35,338 nt of DNA from Acholeplasmatales bacterium. Its GTDB lineage: Bacteria; Bacillota_I; Bacilli_A; Acholeplasmatales; Anaeroplasmataceae. The notes below the pieces were generated by a model. The model was not told the DNA's origin, ran no database searches, and worked only from the letters and a program-made list of their open reading frames with translations. Below are positions 26,215 to 35,267 of the stretch, piece by piece. The translations under genes were made by a program, and so were the position numbers. Position 1 is the stretch's first letter. Each line of letters starts with the position of its first letter. The stretch covers positions 1 through 35,338 of the forward strand of contig JAILEP010000081.1 in the NCBI GenBank assembly GCA_024697825.1. Direction: 5' to 3'.

Positions 26215-29200
26215 ATGCCAAAAATTAAATTAAGAGATTATTTAAAAAAATACAAGGAAACATATGAAAAATTATCTAGTAACAAGCAGGTTACTATGAA
26301 GGATGCGATTGCTTATACTACTGATCAGCAAAAGCTTTCTAGAGAGGGTAAAAATCTAATTAACCAGATTCAAATGGTTAATGGTTTGAAGACAATTCAG
26401 AATATTGTTGATAAATCATTTGATTTGGCTTCAAAGAAAAATAAAAGCTTTAATGCTAAGGTTGAAAAGGCAAAATTCAAAAACGAATTATTTTCTAATG
26501 CAGGTAAGTATATTTTCCATTTCTCAAAGACTGATAATGTTGAATATGCTAATCATGATAAGCTAAAGAAGATTGTTAGTGATCTTCGTATTAAAACATT
26601 AGCTGATGCGACTAATTATGGTACTAAAAAGCTATATGAGCGTGTTGCTAAAAAGCTACCTGATATTGGTGTTTTTACTGATAAGTACAATTTAGTTGGT
26701 AACATTCTGCCATTAGAAAAAATGCAGGATAATTTAGCAGATGTTATTGAAAGCTCTGATATTGATTTAGATATGGAGATTGAAGATACTGTTTATGCAA
26801 CTGATTTAACAGATGAGGAATTAATTAATGATTCTAAGGATGCAATACTTAATGATATTGCAGAAATGGATAATGTTAAGAATAATCCAGAAAAGCTTGA
26901 AGAATTAAAGGCGATTAAACTTGCTGTTGCAGGTGGAAATGATATTTCTTCTGATTTCTCAAGTCTAAGAGATATAGTTGAGGGAACTGCCAACGAAAGA
27001 ACTAAGAAATTTGGTGAGAATTTCCTTGTAGAAGAGGAAAATAGAATCTTCGAGGAGGTTTCAGTTAGTGGTGGTAAGCAGCCTGTTAAGGTTGCTAAGC
27101 CTGGCATGGAAAAGGAAGCTAAGGAATATCTAGAAAATAAGCCTATGATTCTAACTGATAAGGAAAAAGAAGGCTTTAAGCTTGCTTTAGAGCAAATAAG
27201 GGAGTTAGGCCTTAATACTAAGATTGGTGAAGAAGGAACTAAGGTTTATGCTTTTAGTAAGCTTCAGGCTCAGGCTGTTGTTTTAAATAATATTCTTAAG
27301 CAAATTGATGAAACTAATAAGAAGATCGAAGCACAAGAAAAGCTTATTAAGGAAAATAAGGATGATGCAAAGGCTCATGATATGGAGGTTGAGCTAGAAA
27401 AGCTTAAGGCAGAAAAGCAGGTTGCAACCAATAACCTATTTTTAGCTAAGGCTGATTATAATAAGGAAGAGGCAAAGATTGATGGTGTATTAAATACATT
27501 AGATAAATATTTTGGTAATGTCCAAAATATGAATACTAATGTCGATGTTTCTAGAAACGGTGCTATTCCTCCTAAATATCGTAAGAATATTATTGGTACA
27601 TCACAGCTAAATGGTCTTTATTATTTATATTGCTTCTTAGAGAATAATAATATTACTGTTGATGATTTTATTAATAATCCAGCAAAGGCTTATCGCGGTG
27701 CTATAGATAATGTATTTAATTCTGATGATTATTTAGTTACTGGAAATGAGGAATCTCTAGATAAGCAGTTAGATAAGGTTGTTTATCGTGATATGACTTC
27801 TAAGGATTTCTTTACAAAGAGTAATTTTGCTGGTTCAATTGTAAGAAGCTTAGATTTTGTAAGCTCAGTAACAGAGAATTTCAAGGAAAATAGCGCAGTT
27901 TCAAAGAAGCTTGGACATTTAGCAGCTGAGCTTTCTGATAAAGTTATAAGTGTTACGCCATTTGGAGATAATTCTAAGACAACATATGAAAACATTATTG
28001 TAACTGGTGGTAAGAATTTCCCTAATTTAATTGCGGATAAGTATTACGATCCAATAACTAGAACTATTGTTGGTGGCAGTGATTTTAGTGCATCTCAGTA
28101 TATGAATGAGAATGATGTAACACCTAAAGAAATGCTTAATAATACTAAGGCAATTATTGATGCCTTAAATAGGCATAATGAGCCTGATCAGCCAATGTAT
28201 GCGCGAATGGTTGCAAATGGTGTTAGCGAACAGCTAAATAATGTAATTTATGCTTTAAATAATGCAACTCTTAAATATTTACAGCAATATAAGATTGATC
28301 CTAAAAATGTTACAGATCCAGATATAAAGCTTTTATGTAAGGCTATTGAAAAGCCTGAGGAATTCCTTGTTGAGGATATGGGATATAAAAATCTTAATGC
28401 AAATAAAATCTATAATGGAGAGCTACAAAAAAAGTATGCAAAGTTATCAACTATTACATATGATGCAAATGCTGTTCAAAATGCATTAGATAATATTGAA
28501 ATTGATGTTTTAGAACAAGAAGGTAAATTTGATAAACAGGTAGAAAAATATCGTAAGGGTTTAGAAAAGAGAGTTTCAAAGCTTTTAGATAATCCTACTC
28601 CTGAAAATCTTGAGAAGGTTGAAAAGGAATACGATTCTTTCCACAATATGCTAGCTACACATGCTAATCATTTTACTGAAAAATATCAAAATGGATTAAT
28701 GCCTGAAACATTCTATCTTAAGAGATTAGAGCAGATTATGGCAGGTGCTCCTTTAAATGGCTTAAATTATTTCGATAATTCAGCATTCTATGAGCATGAT
28801 GAATATATTGAAATGCAGCTATCAAATTCTAATCTAAAGCCAACTGATGAAGAAATTGCCGCAAGTGAAAAGAGTATAGATGATTTAATTAAGGAAAAAG
28901 AGGATGCAGCTAGAGAGGCTGCAGAGGAAGCGTATAATAATTATCTTGAAAAGCAGGGTAATGAGGAAGAAGTCTTTAAGAGAAACTTCGTATATGTAAT
29001 GGACAAGCCTTATGAGGAAATTATTATCAAGAAGGATAGACCTGATGGCCTTAAAATGGAGCTTAAGGGTCAAAGTGCAATTGAAGGCTTTATTGTAGTT
29101 GATGAAGATGAAAATGGAGTCTTAAATGAAGAAGAAATCGAAGAAAAAACTATTGAGGATTATGTTCGAATTGCCAAGAAGAATGCTGATTTAGCTAAAG

Positions 29201-29565
29201 AGAAGGAATTAGATAACGTAAGTGTTAACTCTATAGATTCAAGAAGCTCAATTAGCTCAAATAATTCTAATAGCGTAGATGAGGAAGAGAGAGACTTAGA
29301 TTCTTCTAGCGAAGATTTTGGTCTCGATGATCTAGGACTTGAGGAAGAAGATAAAAAGGAAATTGAGGATTATCTAAGACGAACAAAGCTTGATGAGAAG
29401 CATTTAGCTGCTATTAAGGCTGACCCAACTCTTGGTGGTCATAGAACTAAAGTTTCAATTGATTTAAATGAATCAGTTGTTTCTGAGAAGTCTAAGAGTA
29501 TTGATTCTCAGGAAAAGGTAATAGAAAAAGAACAAAATAAATCTATGGATAGTATAAATATCTAG
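26215..29565 (+). CDS. Giant paralogue 2, candidate T4SS substrate
   Basis: A 1116-aa protein beginning MPKIKLRDYLKKY, the N-terminal signature shared with paralogues 3 and 4. Unknown family; no signal peptide or membrane helix. Segments in order: a helical N-terminal part; coiled-coil-like region about 360-425; conserved block KYRKN...NGLYYLY...NNP starting at residue 454; DKYYDPITRTIV; IDPKNVTDP; GLMPETFYLKRLEQIMAGAPL (about 825-847); a Glu-rich helix; and a disordered Ser/Asp/Glu tail. The tail carries KVSIDLNESVVSEKS (1079-1093), repeated in paralogue 3 as VGIHIDLGDKVVSEKS. It is 33 bp after paralogue 1 with a rather distant GAGGAGAGG site. Conserved N- and C-termini with variable middles suggest a shared export or targeting signal. 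Confidence 0.6.
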   Translation: MPKIKLRDYLKKYKETYEKLSSNKQVTMKDAIAYTTDQQKLSREGKNLINQIQMVNGLKTIQNIVDKSFDLASKKNKSFNAKVEKAKFKNELFSNAGKYIFHFSKTDNVEYANHDKLKKIVSDLRIKTLADATNYGTKKLYERVAKKLPDIGVFTDKYNLVGNILPLEKMQDNLADVIESSDIDLDMEIEDTVYATDLTDEELINDSKDAILNDIAEMDNVKNNPEKLEELKAIKLAVAGGNDISSDFSSLRDIVEGTANERTKKFGENFLVEEENRIFEEVSVSGGKQPVKVAKPGMEKEAKEYLENKPMILTDKEKEGFKLALEQIRELGLNTKIGEEGTKVYAFSKLQAQAVVLNNILKQIDETNKKIEAQEKLIKENKDDAKAHDMEVELEKLKAEKQVATNNLFLAKADYNKEEAKIDGVLNTLDKYFGNVQNMNTNVDVSRNGAIPPKYRKNIIGTSQLNGLYYLYCFLENNNITVDDFINNPAKAYRGAIDNVFNSDDYLVTGNEESLDKQLDKVVYRDMTSKDFFTKSNFAGSIVRSLDFVSSVTENFKENSAVSKKLGHLAAELSDKVISVTPFGDNSKTTYENIIVTGGKNFPNLIADKYYDPITRTIVGGSDFSASQYMNENDVTPKEMLNNTKAIIDALNRHNEPDQPMYARMVANGVSEQLNNVIYALNNATLKYLQQYKIDPKNVTDPDIKLLCKAIEKPEEFLVEDMGYKNLNANKIYNGELQKKYAKLSTITYDANAVQNALDNIEIDVLEQEGKFDKQVEKYRKGLEKRVSKLLDNPTPENLEKVEKEYDSFHNMLATHANHFTEKYQNGLMPETFYLKRLEQIMAGAPLNGLNYFDNSAFYEHDEYIEMQLSNSNLKPTDEEIAASEKSIDDLIKEKEDAAREAAEEAYNNYLEKQGNEEEVFKRNFVYVMDKPYEEIIIKKDRPDGLKMELKGQSAIEGFIVVDEDENGVLNEEEIEEKTIEDYVRIAKKNADLAKEKELDNVSVNSIDSRSSISSNNSNSVDEEERDLDSSSEDFGLDDLGLEEEDKKEIEDYLRRTKLDEKHLAAIKADPTLGGHRTKVSIDLNESVVSEKSKSIDSQEKVIEKEQNKSMDSINI

Positions 29566-29587
29566 GAAAAAGTGGAGGTAACAGCAT

Positions 29588-32500
29588 ATGCCAAAAATGA
29601 AATTAAAGGAATTTGCTGCAAAATATCAAGAAAATATAAATAATAGTGACCCAAGCCTTAATGTTAATATGGAAAACATTATTAATACATCACTTAATTA
29701 TGCGAGAAGCTATAACCAATATAAGGACTTAATGGCGCATATTGCTAAAAATTATGGTGATGATAAGGCCTATGAATTCATTGTTAATGTTTTAAAAACA
29801 AGGAAACAAAAGGATCCTGAATTCGATTATGATGCTGCTATAGAGAAGCTTCAAAATGATACGACTAGAATTAAATTTCAGCGTTTAGCAACCCAAATTG
29901 ATAAGCTAGATCCAAATGTTCCTAATGTTAAAGCCTTAAAGGCTGAAATTGATAAGGGTGGAATTCTTAAGCCTGCTAATTTTATGAAGATTGGAATGCA
30001 GGCTACATTAGATAAGATTTTAGAGCTAGGTGGTAAGGAATACCAGGAATATGTAAGCCATAGCTATGATCATATTGGTGAAATACCATATGATGAGATA
30101 AAGGATTATATTGGTGAAACACTTGATCCATCACTTGGAGATAATAAAGCTGCACCTGCACCATTTAATCTTGATGCAGAGATTGATACTGAGCCATACG
30201 TATTAGATTTATCTGATGATGATATTGTTGAAAATACATACGATGATATAATTGCGGATGTAAAGAAGAATCAAAATTTATCTGATGATGAAGTAAGAAA
30301 GATTAGAACTATAGTTAATCAAACTTCAAATAATACTAATGACTCATTTGATGCATTTAGATCCAATGTTGAATCAAAGTCAACAAAGCTTTTACATTCA
30401 CTAGAGGATCCAAAATATACTAAATTTAGAGAAGAATATACAGAGGCAAATCCTAATTTTATTTCACCAGTTGTAAAGACTGAATATGAGTATTTTGACA
30501 CTCAGTCTGAAAATTCATTTGGATTAAAGCTTAGCCCTGATGTTCTTGAAGGTCTTAAGGAAGGCCTTAAGTATATTGAAGGCATGAATCTTAAGCCAGT
30601 TCGTGGTGAAGAGGGTCAAAAGAGTTACGCATTTAATGAGATTACTAGATGTCGAGATTTAGTTTTAAGTAGTACAAAGAGAATAGCTGATTTAAAGAAT
30701 GAGCTAAAGGAAAAGGAAGCTGCCAATAATCCAAGCTTTAAGGAAGAAATTGAAGCAATAAAGGCCGATATTACTAAGAATGAAGCACAATTAGTTGCTA
30801 ACATGAAGGAATATGAAAAGGCTGAAGCCCAAATGGATGGCTTAATGGATATTGTTACAAAGAATTTTAAGAATACTAAGGTAATGAACAATAATGTCGA
30901 GGTTACTCGTTCTGACTTCATTGCCCCTAAGTATCGTAAGAATATTCTTGGTGCATCTCATGCCAATGGCTTATTCCATGTTTATAGCTTTTTAAAGCGA
31001 GGAAATGTTTCAGTTGATGAATTCTTGAAGGATCCTGGTAATGCACTTGATAAGGCATATGATAATATTCATCATGTTAAGGATTTGGCTATAATTGGTA
31101 ATGAAACATTCGACCAGGAAATGGATAAGCTTGTTAATATACATTACGAATCTAAGACTTTAGATGATAGATCTGCTGACTTGGTTACTGCCTCAAGAGC
31201 ATTTGAGTTCTTATCAGTTATTGATGGTGAGAATACTCCACAAAATACAGCTGCACACAAAAATTTCTACGATCAGCTTACAACCTATTCATCTCATCAG
31301 GGTAATAACATTGCATTTAAAACGAATGCCCTTCAGAGCTATGAAAATATATTAATTGCAGATGAGCTAAAGCCTCATCAGGTTTTAGCTGATGATTTTA
31401 TAAATCCTTTAACTAGAACAGTGATGCATAAGCCATATTTTGATTTAAATGAATATGTAAATTCTCATCAAATGAAGCCATCTGTAATTATGGATAGATA
31501 TAAGAAAATTGTTGCTTCAATGATTAGAAAAAATGTTTATAATGAAGCAAAATCTTCTGCTAAGCATACTAAGGACTTTGTAGGTAAAAGTATTATTGAT
31601 GTAACAAAGAGCTTGCAAAATGCGACATTAAAATATATCCAAAAATATGGTATTGATCCAGACAAGGTTACAGATCCAAACGAAAAGCTAATGATTAAGA
31701 GTATTACTGATCCTGATCAATTTGTCAGAGATATGGGATATTATGATTATGATTTTGACTTAAGACCAAATAAGGATTTAGTCGAAAAGATTAATAGACA
31801 TAAGGAATCAAATATCAAAAAATCAGCTAAGAATTTGGAAAATGAACTTATAGCCTTAGAAAAAAGAATCATGGATGCCGAAAGAGCGTATGATATTGAG
31901 ACTCAAAAAATCCAGGGTAAATTAGATAAGATGTATGATAAATACTCAAAAGAAGGATTTGAAGGACAAGATAGTTTCGAAAATGCAATGGTTGAATATA
32001 GAAATTACCGAATGAATCATTTAAATGAGCTAAAGATTGAATATGAAAAGGGTAATATTCCACGAAGCTTTTATTTAAATAGAATTGAGCAGGTTAATGC
32101 TGGTGCACCTCTTGGTGATGAACTAAAATTCTATGGAAATAAGCCATCATTAACTGAGAAGCAGTTTATTGATGAGCAGCTAGAAATGAATGATGAGCGT
32201 CCTGAAAATGAGAGAATAACAAAGGATCAGGCTAAGAAAATGTACAAGGACATGAAGAAGGAATTCAAGGAAGAAAAGAATACTATGCTCATGAACCTTG
32301 CTCATCAAAAGGCTAATGGTGATGCTGAAATTGATCTTTCAATAAAGCCTGAAATGAAGGCAAGAGGCACACTTTTCTATTCTGATCTTAAGTGGCATGA
32401 AATGGCTCAAATTATCCGAGAAGAAGATAAAATTGAAAAGGCAAAGGAAACCGAAAACAAGGTAAATATTCATATCGATTTAGATAAGAAAGATAATAAT

Positions 32501-32737
32501 ATTATCAATGAAAATGATGATTTAAATATCAGTAGTATTAATGTTGGTATTCAGGAAAAAGCTAATAACGAAATGAATATTAATAGCATTAACGAAGATG
32601 ATGAATTAAACAATAGTCGGGTTGGAATACACATCGACCTTGGTGATAAGGTTGTCAGTGAAAAATCTCAATTCATTGAACAAAATAATGAACCAAAGAC
32701 TGTTAATAAGGACTCTAAAAATATAGGTGAGCTTTAA
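29588..32737 (+). CDS. Giant paralogue 3, candidate T4SS substrate
   Basis: A 1049-aa protein starting MPKMKLKEFAAKY, collinear with paralogue 2 and of unknown family. A long coiled-coil-like helix lies near 360-425. The conserved KYRKN...NGLFHVY...KDP block starts at residue 448, ADDFINPLTRTV and IDPDKVTDP follow, and the GNIPRSFYLNRIEQVNAGAPL motif comes near 820-842. The distance from KYRKN to AGAP (390 residues) equals that in paralogue 2 (389). The tail is Asn/Asp-rich, has IHIDL at 961-965 and again at 1014-1018, the second followed by VVSEKS. GTGGAGGT provides the ribosome binding site, 22 bp after the previous stop. A terminator follows, so this closes the operon. No catalytic motif is recognised. 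Confidence 0.6.
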   Translation: MPKMKLKEFAAKYQENINNSDPSLNVNMENIINTSLNYARSYNQYKDLMAHIAKNYGDDKAYEFIVNVLKTRKQKDPEFDYDAAIEKLQNDTTRIKFQRLATQIDKLDPNVPNVKALKAEIDKGGILKPANFMKIGMQATLDKILELGGKEYQEYVSHSYDHIGEIPYDEIKDYIGETLDPSLGDNKAAPAPFNLDAEIDTEPYVLDLSDDDIVENTYDDIIADVKKNQNLSDDEVRKIRTIVNQTSNNTNDSFDAFRSNVESKSTKLLHSLEDPKYTKFREEYTEANPNFISPVVKTEYEYFDTQSENSFGLKLSPDVLEGLKEGLKYIEGMNLKPVRGEEGQKSYAFNEITRCRDLVLSSTKRIADLKNELKEKEAANNPSFKEEIEAIKADITKNEAQLVANMKEYEKAEAQMDGLMDIVTKNFKNTKVMNNNVEVTRSDFIAPKYRKNILGASHANGLFHVYSFLKRGNVSVDEFLKDPGNALDKAYDNIHHVKDLAIIGNETFDQEMDKLVNIHYESKTLDDRSADLVTASRAFEFLSVIDGENTPQNTAAHKNFYDQLTTYSSHQGNNIAFKTNALQSYENILIADELKPHQVLADDFINPLTRTVMHKPYFDLNEYVNSHQMKPSVIMDRYKKIVASMIRKNVYNEAKSSAKHTKDFVGKSIIDVTKSLQNATLKYIQKYGIDPDKVTDPNEKLMIKSITDPDQFVRDMGYYDYDFDLRPNKDLVEKINRHKESNIKKSAKNLENELIALEKRIMDAERAYDIETQKIQGKLDKMYDKYSKEGFEGQDSFENAMVEYRNYRMNHLNELKIEYEKGNIPRSFYLNRIEQVNAGAPLGDELKFYGNKPSLTEKQFIDEQLEMNDERPENERITKDQAKKMYKDMKKEFKEEKNTMLMNLAHQKANGDAEIDLSIKPEMKARGTLFYSDLKWHEMAQIIREEDKIEKAKETENKVNIHIDLDKKDNNIINENDDLNISSINVGIQEKANNEMNINSINEDDELNNSRVGIHIDLGDKVVSEKSQFIEQNNEPKTVNKDSKNIGEL

Positions 32738-32771
32738 AAAAGACTCCGAGTTTTAATACTCGGGTCTTTTC
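32738..32771 (+). terminator. Intrinsic terminator of the giant-protein operon
   Basis: AGACTCCGAG (32741-32750) pairs with CTCGGGTCT (32759-32767) with one G-U pair; flanking A and T runs lengthen the stem. It starts one base after the stop codon. Confidence 0.85.
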
Positions 32772-32851
32772 TTTTATAAGGTGTATAATTATTATTTCAA
32801 TAATTTGTTTTATATACTTTACTTTTAATAATGTAAAAATCGTTTTCAGTC

Positions 32852-32870
32852 TATTTAACGTAGTTAAATA
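32852..32870. promoter_or_regulatory. Palindromic operator candidate before paralogue 4
   Basis: TATTTAAC-GTA-GTTAAATA is a perfect inverted repeat with 8-bp arms. It ends right at the -35 position of the promoter at 32891, which is a typical place for a regulator binding site. The word TACACTATG (32884-32892) lies between it and the -10 box. Confidence 0.4.
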
Positions 32871-32890
32871 TTTTTAAAATCGGTACACTA

Positions 32891-32899
32891 TGTTATAAT
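32891..32899 (+). promoter_or_regulatory. Extended -10 promoter of paralogue 4
   Basis: TGTTATAAT is an extended -10 element (TATAAT at 32894-32899). The -35 region is T-rich and not canonical. Start expected near 32906, giving a leader of about 55 nt. Because a terminator precedes it, paralogue 4 is transcribed separately from paralogues 1-3. Confidence 0.55.
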
Positions 32900-32960
32900 T
32901 ATGATATATAAATACGGTTTAACTAAATATAGATATCAATTTGAAAAATGGGGTGGAGTT

Positions 32961-35267
32961 ATGCCAAAAGTAAAATTAAGTGATTTAATAAAGGAATATG
33001 AGGAGAATGAGGTTATTATAAATAAGCCTACATTCTCAGTTAAGGATGAGTTTGAGCGCTTAAAAGCAATTTATCGTAAAAACAGTATAAAAATGAATAT
33101 CATTAATGGTATTGATGAGGTATATGGTGCTCAAAAGACATTAGAGCTAATCAAGCTTGTATTTGCCAAACTGCATGAGCAGAATGCAGAATTTGATGAA
33201 AAGACTGCACTTGCTGAAATGAATGAGAGGGTTAATACAAGAAAGGCTGAAGCGATTTTCCATGATGCTTTTAGTCCTGATGATAACAATATGCCTTTAA
33301 AAGAAGAGATTAAGGCAGAATGTAGAAATATTGGAGTTACTAATTCAAATTCTGTATCTGGATATGGTTATAAGAATTTTTATGACCACATGGTTGAAAA
33401 ATTCGGTGAGCCTTTAACACAATACCTTAATGGAAAATCTAAGCCACAAAGCTATGTGAGCTGGAATACATTAAATGTAAATATTATTGATATTGCTAAG
33501 GATGATGCATTAGATATTGATTTAGATAAAGAGGTTACTAAGGAATATTATGCCTTTGATATTCATAATCCATATCTTGCTAAGGGAAAGAATAAAAAGC
33601 CTATTTTAGATATCATTAAGAATACTGATTATTATAAGAATTCTAATTTTGATTTAAGTAAGGAATTAGATGAGATTGATTTAATAATAGAAGAGCCTAA
33701 GCCAGAAGTAGAATTCCAGCTAAATCAGGTAAGAGATAATTTAGAGGCTGAAACTACAGCTCTTAATAAAAAAGCATATGGCAATAAGCTTGAAGAGGAT
33801 AAAGAAAAGAATTTTGATTCTGTAAAGTTTGATAATACTAATACAACTGCATCTACAGTATTAATTTTGAAGCCTGAAGTGAATTTTAAGGAATATGAAG
33901 ATGGCATTGATATTAAGATAAATGATAAAGCTAAGGAAGGTATAATCCTTGGGGTTAAGAAGCTTAAGGCAATGAAGGCTAAGGCTCATTATTCTGAGGA
34001 AGGTATTAAGGCTTATTCATTTACTAATCTACTTACTATAGCTGATAAGATTATAAATACTACAGATGAAATCGTAGGTATTAATGCTAATATTGGACAG
34101 AAGGAAGCTTTAAAGGCAGCTGGTAATCAGAATGCTCAAATAGATACTGATATTACCAATTTAAAGGCTGAGCTTGAAGCTAAGACAGCTGAGCTTTTTG
34201 AATTAAATAAGGCTTATAAGGAAGAGGATAAGCACTTAGAGGAATTAAGAGAAATTACTGTAAAGTATTTCGGTGATAATAAGTTTAGTAATACAAATGT
34301 TGATGTTACTAGAACATCTACAGTTCCTTTTAAATATCGTAAGGATATTATTACTAATGGTAGAATGAATGGCTTAGCTTATTGGTATGCCATTATTGAA
34401 GAATCTGGTATGACACCAGAGGAATTCATGGAAAATCCTGGTAAGAATTTCTATGAAATATCTAAAAGAAAAGCCAATATTGATGAGAACACTTTATTAA
34501 AGAATGATGTTAAGGCTGAGGTTAATGCTGGTGAGATGTCATTGTTTGATAAGTATCGTAAGATGCTAAATTATAATGATTTTGCAGATGAGCTTAAAAT
34601 GAAGGGTGATATTTGCGACAATATGGTTCGAGGAATGGATTTCCTTATTAGCACTGATGAGGAGCATTTTGTTGAAAATAATATTGCTTATGAGCGTATG
34701 AATAATTTGATGGATAAGCAGTTTAGATTTTATAAGCAACATATGCTATTTGCTAGTAAAGCCTTAGAATCATATGAAAGATTATTTATGGTTGATGATG
34801 TTCCTTTAATGGACTTATTAGCAGATGATTATTTTGATCCATTTAAATTTGAGATTGTTAAGGCTAAGCCTTTCGATTTAGATAAATATATTAATGAGCA
34901 TGAGATTAAGCCTATGGATATTCTTATGAAATATGAGACTATGGTTAGAGCTTATATGGATAAGAATAAGACTATTAATCCGAGCGATCCTGAATCAGTT
35001 TATGAGAGCCTTTCAGCAGATATTAAGGTTATGACTGCCGCATTAGCGGAGGCTTCTGCTAAATATTTAGAGGTTAATGGTATTGACCCCGAAAAGAATA
35101 CTGACCCAGTCGTTGGTTTATTAATTCAGTCAATTGAGGACCCAAAGAAGCTAGTTAGGGATTATATAGGCTTTAAGCACTATACTCATTCTAATATTAA
35201 TCAAAAGGATTTAAAAATTAAGCTTGATAGACTAAAGATTTCTAAATATTTAGTCTATCAAGCTTAA
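32961..35267 (+). CDS. Giant paralogue 4, 3' end lost at an inverted repeat
   Basis: I start at ATG 32961 (MPKVKLSDLIKEY), which aligns with the N-termini of paralogues 2 and 3 and has GGGTGGAG upstream. The open frame to 32901 would lack a leader. Shared segments: coiled-coil-like helix about 365-430, KYRKDI...NGLAYWY...ENP from residue 458, ADDYFDPFKFEIV and IDPEKNTDP. Homology to the paralogues holds to about nt 35235. The last nine or so residues (to the stop at 35265-35267) are read from the returning arm of the 35147-35338 inverted repeat and are probably not real. By comparison with paralogues 2 and 3 the genuine protein should continue for about 300 residues, including the AGAP motif and acidic tail. 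Function unknown, as for the others. Confidence 0.6.
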   Translation: MPKVKLSDLIKEYEENEVIINKPTFSVKDEFERLKAIYRKNSIKMNIINGIDEVYGAQKTLELIKLVFAKLHEQNAEFDEKTALAEMNERVNTRKAEAIFHDAFSPDDNNMPLKEEIKAECRNIGVTNSNSVSGYGYKNFYDHMVEKFGEPLTQYLNGKSKPQSYVSWNTLNVNIIDIAKDDALDIDLDKEVTKEYYAFDIHNPYLAKGKNKKPILDIIKNTDYYKNSNFDLSKELDEIDLIIEEPKPEVEFQLNQVRDNLEAETTALNKKAYGNKLEEDKEKNFDSVKFDNTNTTASTVLILKPEVNFKEYEDGIDIKINDKAKEGIILGVKKLKAMKAKAHYSEEGIKAYSFTNLLTIADKIINTTDEIVGINANIGQKEALKAAGNQNAQIDTDITNLKAELEAKTAELFELNKAYKEEDKHLEELREITVKYFGDNKFSNTNVDVTRTSTVPFKYRKDIITNGRMNGLAYWYAIIEESGMTPEEFMENPGKNFYEISKRKANIDENTLLKNDVKAEVNAGEMSLFDKYRKMLNYNDFADELKMKGDICDNMVRGMDFLISTDEEHFVENNIAYERMNNLMDKQFRFYKQHMLFASKALESYERLFMVDDVPLMDLLADDYFDPFKFEIVKAKPFDLDKYINEHEIKPMDILMKYETMVRAYMDKNKTINPSDPESVYESLSADIKVMTAALAEASAKYLEVNGIDPEKNTDPVVGLLIQSIEDPKKLVRDYIGFKHYTHSNINQKDLKIKLDRLKISKYLVYQA

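Noticed and set aside
93-35241. Genetic code 4 (TGA as tryptophan)
   Set aside because: No in-frame TGA is needed to extend any gene, and all tryptophans are TGG. With this AT bias a code-4 genome would use TGA heavily.
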